64,000 nucleotides of DNA from Rhodoferax sp. OV413 (GCA_945861785.1 CAMAWD010000029.1:1-64000); one strand, 5' to 3'. Positions 28,452 through 37,749 are shown, counted from the first letter of the stretch. A program made the numbers and translations. Notes: generated by a model not told the origin, from the sequence alone.

Positions 28452-29200
28452 GGTCGGGCGAATTCCAGCATCTTGGCAGGGTACTTGGACAGGATTTTCA
28501 GCCAGTTGGTCCGGATGCCGTTGTCCCGACAGGCCCGCAACACCTCCTGGTTCAGCAGCAGGGTGCTGCGCCAGCCGCCAGTGCTGACCCCCCCGGAGCG
28601 CATACGCACCAACACCGCATCGAGATGGCGGAAACGCCGGGTGCTGCGCGCAAAAGCCCGCACCACCCATTCGAAGTCACCGGCAATGCGAAAGTCCGTC
28701 CTGAAATTGCCGGCCTGCTCGAACACCCGGCGCCGCACAAACAGGGCCGGATGCGCGGGCATCCAGCCCCATGCAAGGAGGCCGGGCCGGAACCGGTCGG
28801 AGCGGTAACGGCGCACCGACCGATGCGGTCGCGCAGGATCGAAGAACTCCACATCCCCCATCACCGCATCCAGGGCGTCGTCCTGTGCCAGCATCTGGGC
28901 CACCCGCGACAGCACGTCGCCGGACAGGTAACAGTCATCCGAGTTCAGAAAACCCACCACATCGCCGGTGGCCCGGGCCAGCCCCTTGTTCATCGCGTCG
29001 TAGATGCCTTTGTCGGGTTCCGACACGAACACGCGCACCTTGTCCCCGTACAAACGCACCAGGCGACAGGTGTCGTCCGACGAACCACCGTCGATCACGA
29101 TGTGTTCGATATCGGGATGCGTCTGCGCAGACACCGAGCGCAAGGTCTCCGAGATGGTCGATGCGCTGTTGTAGGCCACGGTGATGATCGAGAACTTCAG
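28448..29200 (-). CDS. family 2 glycosyltransferase with probable CTG start
   Basis: This WcaA-like GT2 contains HIVIDGGSSDDTCRLV (first Asp pair), DKGIYDAMNKGLARATGDVV and FLNSDDCYLSGD (DxD-like metal site). The first canonical codon in frame (GTG, 29179) would cut through the first beta-strand. Seven codons upstream, CTG 29200 gives the family-typical KFSIITVAYNSAST start, overlaps the previous stop as CTGA, and has GGGGGGAAGG just upstream. I therefore place the start there, giving 250 residues. It probably adds one sugar of the repeat unit. Confidence 0.8.
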   Translation of the reverse strand: MKFSIITVAYNSASTISETLRSVSAQTHPDIEHIVIDGGSSDDTCRLVRLYGDKVRVFVSEPDKGIYDAMNKGLARATGDVVGFLNSDDCYLSGDVLSRVAQMLAQDDALDAVMGDVEFFDPARPHRSVRRYRSDRFRPGLLAWGWMPAHPALFVRRRVFEQAGNFRTDFRIAGDFEWVVRAFARSTRRFRHLDAVLVRMRSGGVSTGGWRSTLLLNQEVLRACRDNGIRTNWLKILSKYPAKMLEFARP

Positions 29201-30186
29201 ACCTTCCCCCCCATCCGGGTCATCACGCGACGCAGCAGTTCCTTGACGGGGCGTGGCACAAAACGCTGCACCAACCGGCGGGAAGTGACATGCGTCGCGG
29301 ACTTGATGCCGAACACAAAACCGGGTGCGTGCTGCTGAACCTCTGCCACGGCCTGCCGAAGCGCTGCCTCGTAGGTGGCATACACGTCGTCTGGCTCCTG
29401 CCGCTCGGCAATGTAGAACGCCGACAAGCGGTCGAACTTGCCGCCTTCAAGCAACTGGAACTGGTGGAAATGGTAGAACACCAGTGGAACCCCGTTGACG
29501 CCGAACGCCCCGTCGGGCAAACGGTCGAACCGGTAGCGGTCAAAGTTCCAGGGCGCCAGACCGGCGCCTTCATGCTGCAGCACGTGGACCGAACGGTAGT
29601 CCCGGGGCCAGGCATCCAGGTACTTCTGATCCCCCATGCGGTCGTCTTCCAGGCGCGCAAAACACCACTCCAGGCACTGCGAGCGCCAGCGCTTCAGGCA
29701 CGCCAGGCCCTCGGCGTCGCGGCGAAAACCCACCCACTCGACGCAAAACCGTCCGTTGACCTCCAGATACTGGAGTCGCGCAGTGAAACGGTGTTCGATG
29801 ATGGCCACGGATGCGTCGCCGATCTCGGCAAAAAGCGGCTCCACCGACGAATAGAAATACAGGTCAGCGTCGAGGTAGGTGATCGCGGTGAGTGCAGGAT
29901 TTTGCTCCAGCACGTACCAGGTCAGGCAGGGCGTGAGGGTCCAGCAATACTCCGCCACATTGCGCGTCTTCTTGACCTCCAGCATGACCGGATCTTCCAG
30001 GTCCGCCAAGGGAATACAGGTCAGCGCGGGCATGCGAAGGGCCAGCAGCACGCGGCGGGTGTCTTCGTCCAGGCACAACACGTGCACATGGGCGTCGGGA
30101 CAATGCCGGTACAGCGAGCGCAGCATGGCCACGCCCTTGAAGACATAGCCCCGGTCGAACAGGGTGCAGAAATGGCGGGACGGCAT
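29197..30186 (-). CDS. glycosyltransferase, GT-A fold (GT8-like)
   Basis: This 329-residue enzyme begins HFCTLFDRGYVFKGVAMLRS and has VHVLCLDEDTRR, ITYLDADLYFYSSVEPLF (DxD metal site) and GVNGVPLVFYHFHQFQLL, with GIKSATHV near the C terminus. The pattern is of nucleotide-sugar GT-A transferases related to GT8 or hypothetical glycan-locus families. ATG 30186 lies eight bases after the aminotransferase stop; the frame continues upstream only inside that gene. The donor sugar is unknown. Confidence 0.82.
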   Translation of the reverse strand: MPSRHFCTLFDRGYVFKGVAMLRSLYRHCPDAHVHVLCLDEDTRRVLLALRMPALTCIPLADLEDPVMLEVKKTRNVAEYCWTLTPCLTWYVLEQNPALTAITYLDADLYFYSSVEPLFAEIGDASVAIIEHRFTARLQYLEVNGRFCVEWVGFRRDAEGLACLKRWRSQCLEWCFARLEDDRMGDQKYLDAWPRDYRSVHVLQHEGAGLAPWNFDRYRFDRLPDGAFGVNGVPLVFYHFHQFQLLEGGKFDRLSAFYIAERQEPDDVYATYEAALRQAVAEVQQHAPGFVFGIKSATHVTSRRLVQRFVPRPVKELLRRVMTRMGGKV

Positions 30187-30194
30187 CACGCGCC

Positions 30195-31307
30195 TCAGGC
30201 CGGGAACGCGTTGACGGCGGTGATGACCTGGTCGACCTGGCCGTCCGTCATCGCGGGGTGGCAGGGCAACGAAAGGCAATTGGCCGCATGGGATTCGGCA
30301 ACCAGCAGGCCCAGCGGGTCACGCTGGATGGCCTGGCAGGGCTCCTGGTGGTGGATCGGAACCGGGTAGTGGATCAGCGCGTCGATGCCGAGCTGGTTGA
30401 GGTGCTGCTGCAGGCGCTCCCGCTGCGCACACACCACCACGAACAGGTGGTGTACGTGGCGTTCGGGTTCTGCGGGCAGGGGCAGCACCCGCACGGCGGC
30501 ATGGTCGATTCCACGCCCATAAGCCGTCGCGATCGCCCTGCGCCGCGCGGTCCAGCCGTCCAGGTAAGGCAGGCGTACCCGCAGGATGGCGGCCTGGATT
30601 TCGTCCAGCCGGCTGTTCATGCCCAGGTGCGGATGGTGGTAACGCACGGTCTGCCCGTAGTTGCGTAACGCCCGCACCTTGTCGGCAAGTTCGGCGGAGC
30701 CGGTGCTGAAAGCGCCCGCGTCTCCCACTGCCCCCAGGTTCTTGGTCGGGTAGAAGCTCCAGGCCCCAAACGCACCGAAGGACCCCGCCGCAACGCCACC
30801 CACGCTGGCGCCGTGGGCCTGGGCGCAATCCTCCACCAGATGGATTCCCTGGGTGCTGGCGACGCGCTGCAGTTCAGCGACCGGCCCCAACTGCCCGTAC
30901 AGATGGACCAGGACGATGGCACGGGTGCGGGGCCCGATGCAACGCTGCACGCTGGCCGGGTCGAGCATGGCCGTGTCGGGGTCGATGTCGGCCAGCACCG
31001 GAACCGCGCCCGCCCGCAGAACCGCCAGCACCGTGGCAAAGGCCGTCATGGGTGTGGTGATCACCTCGTCGCCGGCATCGATGCCCAGCGCGCGCAGGCC
31101 CAGTTCGATCGCGTCCATGCCGTTGCCGCACCCAAGCACATGCGGCACCGCCAGGCGCTGCGCCCACTCGGCCTCGAAAGCGGTGACCTCCGGCCCGAGC
31201 ACCCACCAGCCCGAGCGGATGACGCGTTCACAGGCGGCCACTTCCGCCTGCAACAGCGCCTCGGGCTCGGCCCGGAAATCGTTCATCGAAATTCTTGCCA
31301 TGTTCAT
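30195..31307 (-). CDS. DegT/DnrJ/EryC1/StrS sugar aminotransferase
   Basis: This 370-residue PLP enzyme transfers an amino group to a keto-nucleotide sugar. The PLP lysine is in WSFYPTKNLGAVGDAGAF, with HLYGQLGPVAEL, LVEDCAQAHGA and GMNSRLDEIQAAILRVRL as family markers. The N terminus carries the usual FRAEPEALLQAEVAACERVI. It is coupled (ATGA) to the SDR gene upstream, so the two probably form an amino-sugar branch. An ATG at 31301 is an alternative start. Confidence 0.92.
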   Translation of the reverse strand: MNMARISMNDFRAEPEALLQAEVAACERVIRSGWWVLGPEVTAFEAEWAQRLAVPHVLGCGNGMDAIELGLRALGIDAGDEVITTPMTAFATVLAVLRAGAVPVLADIDPDTAMLDPASVQRCIGPRTRAIVLVHLYGQLGPVAELQRVASTQGIHLVEDCAQAHGASVGGVAAGSFGAFGAWSFYPTKNLGAVGDAGAFSTGSAELADKVRALRNYGQTVRYHHPHLGMNSRLDEIQAAILRVRLPYLDGWTARRRAIATAYGRGIDHAAVRVLPLPAEPERHVHHLFVVVCAQRERLQQHLNQLGIDALIHYPVPIHHQEPCQAIQRDPLGLLVAESHAANCLSLPCHPAMTDGQVDQVITAVNAFPA

Positions 31308-32290
31308 TCCCAGTAGGCGGCACCATGCACCTGGTAGTAGGCCAGTGTGCGCCGCAGGCCTTCGTCCAGGCCGACGCGCGGGGCCCAGCCGAGCAACTGC
31401 TTCGCCTTGGCCCAGTCGCCGTAGTAGTCGCCGATGTCGATCGCCTTGCGCTCGGCGGGAAACGGCACCAGTTCCCAGGTTCCTGCGCCATGCACCGCGA
31501 CCAGGCGTTCTGCCAGCCGCCGCAGCCCGGTAACCTCGCTGCTGCCCAGGTTCATGACCTCACCGATGGCCTCCTTGCGGAGCGCGGCCGCCACCAGGGC
31601 ATCGACCGCATCATCGACGTAATTGAAATCGCGCAGCTGCTCACCATCGCCGAACACCTGGATGGACTGCCCGTTCAGCAGCAGCTTGACCCAGATGCCC
31701 AGAAAGGTCTGCCGCGCATCCTTGACCCGCATCCCCGGGCCATAGGTGTTTGTAAGGCGCAGGCAGGTCGACGCTATGCCGTAGACCTTGTGGTACAGCA
31801 TGTGGTACCCCTCCCCGGCCAGCTTGTGGATGCCATTGATGTCCACCGGCACGATCGGGTGTTTTTCGTCGACCGGCAGGTACTGCGGCTTGCCATAGAG
31901 TTGGCGCGTCGAGGCAAAGACGATGCGGATCGACGGGTTGAACTTGCGCACAGCCTCCAGGATGGACAACTGCGCCGTGGCGTTGATCTCCAGGTCGGTG
32001 AACGGGTCGGTCATGGAGTCGACATGGCTGGTCTGGCCAGCCAGGTTGAACAGGTAGTCCTGGTTGCGGATCAGCTGCGCCATGGCATGCGGGTCGCGCA
32101 CGTCGGCGATATTGAGCCAGACCTGGTCGCGGATGTCCGCAATATTGGCCAGATTGCCTCCGTACAAAGGAATCAGGCTGTCGACCAGGGTGACCTTTGC
32201 ACCTCCCTGCAACAGACGGCGTGCCAGCATCGAGCCGATGAAGCCGCAACCGCCGGTGATGAGGACGCGCGCGTCCTTGAATTCGTTCAT
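31304..32290 (-). CDS. extended SDR nucleotide-sugar epimerase/dehydratase lacking the usual Tyr
   Basis: This 328-residue protein has the Rossmann loop VLITGGCGFIGSMLARRL and typical sugar-SDR blocks NLAGQTSHVDSMTDP, VFASTRQLYGKPQYLPV, RLTNTYGPGMRVKDARQTF and FGDGEQLRDFNYVDDAVDAL. At the YxxxK position it reads N152-G-I-H-K156, so the catalytic tyrosine is absent, although everything around it is conserved. RBS AGAGGAA precedes ATG 32290. It probably supplies the substrate for the aminotransferase. The reaction is uncertain because of the missing tyrosine. Confidence 0.83.
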   Translation of the reverse strand: MNEFKDARVLITGGCGFIGSMLARRLLQGGAKVTLVDSLIPLYGGNLANIADIRDQVWLNIADVRDPHAMAQLIRNQDYLFNLAGQTSHVDSMTDPFTDLEINATAQLSILEAVRKFNPSIRIVFASTRQLYGKPQYLPVDEKHPIVPVDINGIHKLAGEGYHMLYHKVYGIASTCLRLTNTYGPGMRVKDARQTFLGIWVKLLLNGQSIQVFGDGEQLRDFNYVDDAVDALVAAALRKEAIGEVMNLGSSEVTGLRRLAERLVAVHGAGTWELVPFPAERKAIDIGDYYGDWAKAKQLLGWAPRVGLDEGLRRTLAYYQVHGAAYWE

Positions 32291-32315
32291 GGATTCCTCT
32301 ACCAGTCGCAACAGG

Positions 32316-33221
32316 TCACGATGAAGGGCCGCAGTTTACGGGCGGAAAATGCAGTGACGCTGGCAACTCTTTGGCAGAAAGTTCAAAGCTTTTCGGTGCA
32401 AATGCCAGATCGCGGGCCGCTTCAGCGTGCTCGAACACCAGATCGCGGTTCATGCGCGCCGCCATCGCCGCGGACCAATGCCCGTAACGCGGAAATACAC
32501 GCAGCAGAACCAGGGCGGCCCGGAACACCCATAGCGGGACAACGAGCAGGCGCGGGCGGCGGCCCAGCGCCCGGAAAACACGCGCCACCATCTCACGGTA
32601 CTCGAGCACTTCCGCCCCGGACAGGTTGTAGTCGTTGTTCGATGCGGTGGCGCGCTGCAACGCGGCCACACAGGCCTGGGCCACATCCTCGACATGCACC
32701 GGCTGGCGCAGACCCCGCGCCCGACCGAACAACGGGAAAAATCCGAACCGCTGGATGAACCGGGCGATTTCGGCGATGTTCTTGTCGCGTCCCAGGCCGT
32801 AGATCAGGGTCGGGCGCAGAATGACCGCCGTCCGGCCGTGTCTGCCGGCCCAGACGCGCAGGCGGTCCTCGCCCTGTGCCAGCCGCGCGGCGGTCGCAAC
32901 CTCCGCGGGATCTGCAGAGTCGGTCTTGGTGTACCGGCTGGTCGACGACAGTGCCACGAGCCGCCGGGCGCCAACGCGGTCGAGCAGGTCGAAATAGCCG
33001 GGCAGGACCCAGATCGGCGCGACGCATATCCAGAACTCAATCTTGCCGAGGCTGTCCAGCGCAGCGGCATCCGGCTGCCGCCACACCACGGACCCGCCAT
33101 CGTGCGCTGGCGCCGTCCTGGACAAGGCACAGACCCGGAAGCCATCTTCTCCGAGCCTTCGCAACAGGCATTCGCCGACAAGGCTGCGCGCGCCCAACAC
33201 GCCGACCCACATGTCAGACAT
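32316..33221 (-). CDS. NAD-dependent epimerase-like SDR protein
   Basis: This 301-residue Rossmann protein (WVGVLGARSLVGECLLRRL) has an atypical GARSLVG loop, the segment LVALSSTSRYTKTDSADPAE and VILRPTLIYGLGRDKNIAEI. A hydrophobic stretch (LVVPLWVFRAALVLLRVF) lies in the C-terminal third. It resembles uncharacterised NAD(P)-dependent epimerases in polysaccharide loci. The start overlaps the upstream glycosyltransferase stop by 8 bases (ATG 33221; ATG 33212 is an alternative). Its role in nucleotide-sugar formation is inferred from context. Confidence 0.78.
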   Translation of the reverse strand: MSDMWVGVLGARSLVGECLLRRLGEDGFRVCALSRTAPAHDGGSVVWRQPDAAALDSLGKIEFWICVAPIWVLPGYFDLLDRVGARRLVALSSTSRYTKTDSADPAEVATAARLAQGEDRLRVWAGRHGRTAVILRPTLIYGLGRDKNIAEIARFIQRFGFFPLFGRARGLRQPVHVEDVAQACVAALQRATASNNDYNLSGAEVLEYREMVARVFRALGRRPRLLVVPLWVFRAALVLLRVFPRYGHWSAAMAARMNRDLVFEHAEAARDLAFAPKSFELSAKELPASLHFPPVNCGPSS

Positions 33222-34194
33222 TTGAACGCCCCAAGGCCCGCCGAACGCGCAACCCCGTGGAATACGCCGCAACGAGCGTAAACCGCAACCACACACCCAC
33301 GGCCACCAGCCACATGAACGCCCCCGGGTACTGGTGCCGGAAGAATTTGCGGTAGAACCGCAACATGCCCCGGTGCTTGTGCCACTCGACGAAGATCGGC
33401 CGTGCGCGGCTGCTCACCCCCTTGTGATGAACAATCCGGGCATGGGGCACAAACAGTATCTTCCTGCCGGCGCGGGTGAGCCGGATACACAGGTCCAGGT
33501 CTTCGCAATGCAAAAAATAGTCTTCGTCCCACTCCCCTATGTCGGCCAGGGTCGACGCGCGCAAGAACATGCATGCGCCGGATATGGCCTCCACTTCGAT
33601 CGGTCCGGGCGGCAAGGGCTGCTTGTGCAAATGGAAATCAAAGAACAGCTTGGGCCAGCGATCGGCAAACCGGCTCAACCCGAAGGCACGCACAAAAGAG
33701 CGCCACGGGGTGGGCACCGCGCGCCGCCCGCCGCCCTGCTCGGACCCATCGGGGTTGACCAGCAAACCTCCCACCATACCGACATTCGGGCCGGACTCCA
33801 GCGCATCCACCAGCCGTGCGACTGCCCGGGGGCCTAGCAGGCAGTCGGGGTTCAGAAACAGCAGGTGCGTCGCCGTGGCATGCGCCGCGCCAATGTTGCA
33901 GGCGGCCGCGAAGCCCAGGTTGGTGGCGTTGCGAACGACCCGAAACGCCAGGTTATCGGCAAAAGCAGATTCGAGCAGGGCCACGCTACCGTCTGCCGAT
34001 GCGTTGTCGACCACCACCACCTCGTCGCACTGCTGCAGGGCCAGCCGTACACACTCCACGATCAGCGAGCCGGCGTTGTAGTTGACCACGACGGCCGACA
34101 ACGCGTGGGCAAGAGGCCCCGCGATGGAGTCATTCGCGCTGGTATCAGTGGCTGTCACCACAGGCGCACCCTCAGCAGTTTCAAGACCCGCCAT
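33214..34194 (-). CDS. family 2 glycosyltransferase (rhamnosyltransferase-like)
   Basis: This 326-residue GT2 has VVVNYNAGSLIVECVR, EVVVVDNASADGSVALLES, NLGFAAACNIGA, HLLFLNPDCLLG (DxD-like) and EDYFLHCEDLDLCIRLTRAG, all typical of RfbN/WbbL-type transferases. A C-terminal membrane-associated segment (FMWLVAVGVWLRFTLVAAY) follows. ATG 34194 has GGAAGGTGGGAAC upstream and overlaps the previous glycosyltransferase by 40 bases. It probably transfers a deoxyhexose such as rhamnose. Confidence 0.9.
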   Translation of the reverse strand: MAGLETAEGAPVVTATDTSANDSIAGPLAHALSAVVVNYNAGSLIVECVRLALQQCDEVVVVDNASADGSVALLESAFADNLAFRVVRNATNLGFAAACNIGAAHATATHLLFLNPDCLLGPRAVARLVDALESGPNVGMVGGLLVNPDGSEQGGGRRAVPTPWRSFVRAFGLSRFADRWPKLFFDFHLHKQPLPPGPIEVEAISGACMFLRASTLADIGEWDEDYFLHCEDLDLCIRLTRAGRKILFVPHARIVHHKGVSSRARPIFVEWHKHRGMLRFYRKFFRHQYPGAFMWLVAVGVWLRFTLVAAYSTGLRVRRALGRSNV

Positions 34195-35108
34195 GTTCCC
34201 ACCTTCCTTTGTGCCTGGATTGTCCTGCGTTGGCGCCAGAACGCCGGCAACATCCGCAATGCATCCCGCTTGGCGCGCCACACCACTGCGCCGCGCCCGG
34301 CCAGGCTGGCCCCCAGAAGGTAACTGATGTTGAGCACCAGGTGCGGCACCAGGAAGATCCAGAACAAGGCTCCAGGCATGTTCTTGATGTAGTTGAAAAC
34401 CAGGTTGCGCTGTCCGTGGTACACGGAAAACGCGCTCCGGCGTCCGGTAAGGGCCGACCCCATGTGGCGCACGATTGATTCCGGCACATACCGCGAACCA
34501 TAACCGCCCAGGAGCAACCGGAAGGCCAGGTCGACATCTTCCACGTAACAAAAGAACTGCTCATCGAAGCCGCCCACGGCGACCAGCGCGGGGCGGCGGT
34601 AGAGCGCCGCGGCGGCGCAGGGGGCAAAAATCTCCTCGCCCGACAGGAACCGCCCTTGCGCGCTCTCGCCGTGGCCACGCCGGCCCGGCTTGCCTGCAAC
34701 CGTGAGGTAGTCGCCCGCACCATCGAGGCGTGTCGGGTCGGCATGGTCGAGCAGGCGGCTGCCAAAGGCCGCCGCTTCCGGGTGCCGCTGCGCCGCGGAC
34801 ACCAGGGCCGCCAACCAGCCCGGCTCCGGGAACGCGTCCGGGTTGAGCAAGGCGACAAAGTCTATTCCCTCGCAGCGCCGGATACCGACATTGTTGGCGG
34901 CGGCGAAACCGGTGTTGTGGCCCAGGCGCAGCAATTCGCAGCCGGGGAACCGGTCTGCAGTGGCTGCAAGTGCCTCGACGTCGTCGCTGCCATTGTCCAC
35001 CAGCAGCAAGCGGTCGGGTTGAAGCGTCTGCGATTCGAGGGCATGCAGCACGTCCCCGACCAGATGTGCGGAATTCCAAGTCACGATGATGACGGCGATG
35101 GTGGTCAT
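34155..35108 (-). CDS. family 2 glycosyltransferase
   Basis: This 317-residue GT2 begins MTTIAVIIVTWNSAHLVGDV, with LLLVDNGSDDVEAL, NTGFAAANNVGIRRC, FVALLNPDAFPEPGW and FDEQFFCYVEDVDLAFRLLL. It is of the same class as the next gene and probably arose by an old duplication. A hydrophobic helix (ALFWIFLVPHLVLNISYLL) lies near the C terminus. The gene overlaps its downstream partner, suggesting coupled translation. Confidence 0.9.
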   Translation of the reverse strand: MTTIAVIIVTWNSAHLVGDVLHALESQTLQPDRLLLVDNGSDDVEALAATADRFPGCELLRLGHNTGFAAANNVGIRRCEGIDFVALLNPDAFPEPGWLAALVSAAQRHPEAAAFGSRLLDHADPTRLDGAGDYLTVAGKPGRRGHGESAQGRFLSGEEIFAPCAAAALYRRPALVAVGGFDEQFFCYVEDVDLAFRLLLGGYGSRYVPESIVRHMGSALTGRRSAFSVYHGQRNLVFNYIKNMPGALFWIFLVPHLVLNISYLLGASLAGRGAVVWRAKRDALRMLPAFWRQRRTIQAQRKVGTWRVLKLLRVRLW

Positions 35109-35143
35109 TCAGGCGTACAGGGAGGCTGCGATGCGCCGGGTCG

Positions 35144-36208
35144 TCACGGATTCACGCCTTGTGCAGGCATTGGGGCCGGGCACTGGCACGGACCAGCCTG
35201 GCCATCATCCACCGTCTGAACGCACCCATTCCCGGGCGCTCGATCAGATGGTAGGAGACAGCGGAAATTACCATCACCATAGCGACGAAAAGCGCCCCCC
35301 CGAATCCAGTCATTGCCAGACAAACCGGCGCTCAGCCTGTGCAAGGCGCGCAGCCCCGTCTGGGTGCCGAGGATGTTGATTAACAGGTAATGCCAGATAT
35401 ACAGACTGAATGACACGATGCCCACCCACCGCAAGGGCACGGTCAACCATTGACCCCGCAGCGGCGCGACCAAAGCGGCCATGAACAGGCTGCCGGCTGC
35501 TAGGCGCGCGGCAATCTCCTCGGCTGCATAGGTCTGTCCCGTGGACTGCATCGCCGCAAACACCAACAGTGCCAGCCCGGCCCAGACGGTACGCCGTTCC
35601 GCTACAAGGATACCAATCGTGAACAGATGGAACACGGCAGAGAAGCTTGACAACGTGGACGGCGTCCACGACAGCACGATGGCCGCAGCGCCGAGCAGTG
35701 GCAGCAGTGCCATGGGCAGCATCAGGAGCAACGGAACCAGTGCGTAGAAAATCACTTCGTGGGTCAACGTCCACAACACCGGATTCAGGTCCCGACTGAC
35801 CGACGGGTTCAGGTCCTGCGTGAAGCTGAGGTGGCGAATCAGGGTCTCCGACGTCACATGCGCCTCAAAGGCGGAATCGAAATGCGGCAACGCCCACACC
35901 ACGAATGCGATGTTGACCACGTACAGCGGGACCAACCGGGTCGCACGGTGTATGCCATACGTCATGAGCCCACCCGGACGACGGATTCCCTGGGCACTGC
36001 GCCAGATCAGAAAGCCGCTAAGGATGAAGAACAGATAGACACCGAACCGACCGAGAAACACTTTGAGGGGTGTGTCCATGGCGATTTGCATCAGCCCGGC
36101 GTGGTCGGCGTGGGACAGCATCACGGTCAATGCCGCGACGCCACGCAGAACATCGAGGTAATGGCTTTGGATGATTTCCGTCTGAGGCGGGTCCCTGGAT
36201 GTTGTCAC
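35144..36208 (-). CDS. acyltransferase 3 (OafA-like), frameshifted near 3' end
   Basis: This membrane O-acyltransferase has the family start YLDVLRGVAALTVMLSHAD, FGVYLFFILSGFLIWRSAQG and about ten transmembrane helices; it would acetylate a sugar. The reading frame loses family character after LSGNDWIRGG. Removing one base of a 7-G run (C7 at 35295-35301 on the plus strand) restores ALFVAMVMVISAVSYHLIER and a normal end at 35152. So the gene is broken, phase-variable or carries a sequencing error. The start is GTG 36208. Confidence 0.8.
   Translation of the reverse strand: MTTSRDPPQTEIIQSHYLDVLRGVAALTVMLSHADHAGLMQIAMDTPLKVFLGRFGVYLFFILSGFLIWRSAQGIRRPGGLMTYGIHRATRLVPLYVVNIAFVVWALPHFDSAFEAHVTSETLIRHLSFTQDLNPSVSRDLNPVLWTLTHEVIFYALVPLLLMLPMALLPLLGAAAIVLSWTPSTLSSFSAVFHLFTIGILVAERRTVWAGLALLVFAAMQSTGQTYAAEEIAARLAAGSLFMAALVAPLRGQWLTVPLRWVGIVSFSLYIWHYLLINILGTQTGLRALHRLSAGLSGNDWIRGGAFRRYGDGNFRCLLPSDRAPGNGCVQTVDDGQAGPCQCPAPMPAQGVNP
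35295..35301. repeat. homopolymer tract (C7 on plus strand) at the acyltransferase frameshift
   Basis: Seven consecutive C residues. With six, the downstream frame encodes the normal last membrane helix of the acyltransferase; with seven, it does not. Confidence 0.75.
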
Positions 36209-36225
36209 CGTCGGATTTTAAGGCG

Positions 36226-37113
36226 TCACCGCCGCTGCAGCAGCCTGCGCACCAACCCGCGCACCAACCCGCGCACCGAGGCCCACCGGCGCCATCGTTG
36301 GCCAGCGAGCCGCCGGTAGGGTGCAACGAAGGCAGCGTCGCATTGGCGCAGTTCCTGCAGCAACTCGGCCGGATTGTCCAGTCCTGCGTCGATCTGCGCG
36401 ATCAAGGACGGGCGAACATGGCCCGTCGCCACTTCGCGCTCCAGCTCCGACCGGCTGATGAATCCATCCGCCAGGGAACGACGCAGGCAGGCCACCCACA
36501 GGTGGGCGAGGGGGTTGGTAGTCGCGACCCAGGGCTGTTGGTTCATGTCGGTGTAGTGCAGCAACCGCGTGGCCTGGGCTTCATAACGCTCCAGACTGTT
36601 CCAGACCGGCGCAATGGTCCGGCCCACACTGCGGGCCACACACATCCCATGCAATAACTGTTCGTAAGTGAAGCGACCTGCATCCAGACCCTGCACGATG
36701 TCTTCCATGCGCCACTGCAGCTGCGCACAGTCGAGCAGCATGACACTGAATTGACCCTGCCGGCCATGCCCACCATCACGAACGGTCAGAAGGTCGTGCG
36801 CCTGCATCGGTTGGCTCCACAGGTCTGTCATGTCCGCGAATACCTGCATGTCCGCATCCAGGTAGACCGCGCGGCCCTGGTAGGCACATAGCTCGGGGAT
36901 CAGGAACCGCTGGAACGAGAAGGGTGTGCGGGGAAGGTTGCGTCGATGCGCCGGCACGGGGATCGCTCGTCCGAACGATGCGATCATTCGCACATCGACC
37001 GGCAATGACGTCACCTCTCGCATGGAAAACTCCAGGACACGGGTGGGCAACCACTCATCGGCGGTAGCGGCGATGAATACGCGTATCGGCGATGAAGTGC
37101 CGGGATTGCTCAA
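36226..37113 (-). CDS. glycosyltransferase, GT8-like paralogue A
   Basis: This 295-residue enzyme has [38 protein letters not shown] (DxD site), [49 protein letters not shown] and GHVRPSL. The same blocks in the same order occur in the gene at 43336-44262, so the two are paralogues. The start codon is TTG at 37113, coupled to the upstream stop (TTGA); no ATG is available before the first strand. The C terminus carries an Arg-rich [15 protein letters not shown] tail encoded by a short tandem repeat. Confidence 0.83.
   Translation of the reverse strand: MSNPGTSSPIRVFIAATADEWLPTRVLEFSMREVTSLPVDVRMIASFGRAIPVPAHRRNLPRTPFSFQRFLIPELCAYQGRAVYLDADMQVFADMTDLWSQPMQAHDLLTVRDGGHGRQGQFSVMLLDCAQLQWRMEDIVQGLDAGRFTYEQLLHGMCVARSVGRTIAPVWNSLERYEAQATRLLHYTDMNQQPWVATTNPLAHLWVACLRRSLADGFISRSELEREVATGHVRPSLIAQIDAGLDNPAELLQELRQCDAAFVAPYRRLAGQRWRRWASVRGLVRGLVRRLLQRR
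36247..36277. repeat. 12-bp tandem repeat in the glycosyltransferase 3' end
   Basis: Two exact copies of GCGCACCAACCC (36247-36270) and seven bases of a third. They encode the repeated Arg-Gly-Leu-Val of the C-terminal tail. Copy number could change the tail by four residues without a frameshift. Confidence 0.6.
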
Positions 37114-37745
37114 GGCGACGACACCGCATCAGAGGGGCCACGAAATTTGAGCAGCCTGGCCGGAACCCCGCCCACCACCGCCCGCGGCGGGACATCCTTC
37201 GTGACGACGCTTCCCGCGGCCACCACGCAGCCATCTCCGATCCGGACCCCATCCAGGATCCTGGCTCCACCACCAATCCAGACATCACTGCCAATGGTGA
37301 TGCCCTGCTTGGTCAGCCCCTGTTTTGCAATCGGCTTGTCCAGCGCAGAGAACACATGGTTGGCCGGGATGATGATGCTGTGTGCGGCTATACGCACGTA
37401 GTCGCCCATGGACAAACCGCCATGGCCGTAGATGACACAGAATGGATTGACCGAAAGCGACCGGCCCGAACGGATCGAGCCATTCGGCCCGGTATCGAGC
37501 ACCGCGTAGGGGTGCACGATGCTGCTGTCGCCCAGTGCAATCACTGCACCGTCCCCAGCGCACACGAGCAGCGCGCCGTCCCCGATATGTACACCTCTGC
37601 CGAGACTGATGCCCCGACAGTTTCCGACAAAACGCGCGCGCTGGCCGATGCGGCAGCCGGCCGCCACCGCTCCGAGGCCGAATCGCCACCGGTACCAACG
37701 CACCCTCAGACGGTCGAGGACCAACGACAACGCGGCTAGAGACAT
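37110..37745 (-). CDS. left-handed beta-helix acyltransferase (WcaF/CysE-like)
   Basis: This 211-residue hexapeptide-repeat protein has coils such as [20 protein letters not shown] and [12 protein letters not shown], then [20 protein letters not shown] and [20 protein letters not shown], ending [14 protein letters not shown]. Such enzymes use acetyl-CoA (or other acyl-CoA) to acylate a sugar. ATG 37745 begins directly after the methyltransferase stop. It probably modifies a sugar of this polysaccharide. Confidence 0.9.
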   Translation of the reverse strand: MSLAALSLVLDRLRVRWYRWRFGLGAVAAGCRIGQRARFVGNCRGISLGRGVHIGDGALLVCAGDGAVIALGDSSIVHPYAVLDTGPNGSIRSGRSLSVNPFCVIYGHGGLSMGDYVRIAAHSIIIPANHVFSALDKPIAKQGLTKQGITIGSDVWIGGGARILDGVRIGDGCVVAAGSVVTKDVPPRAVVGGVPARLLKFRGPSDAVSSP

Positions 37746-37749
37746 GCCA

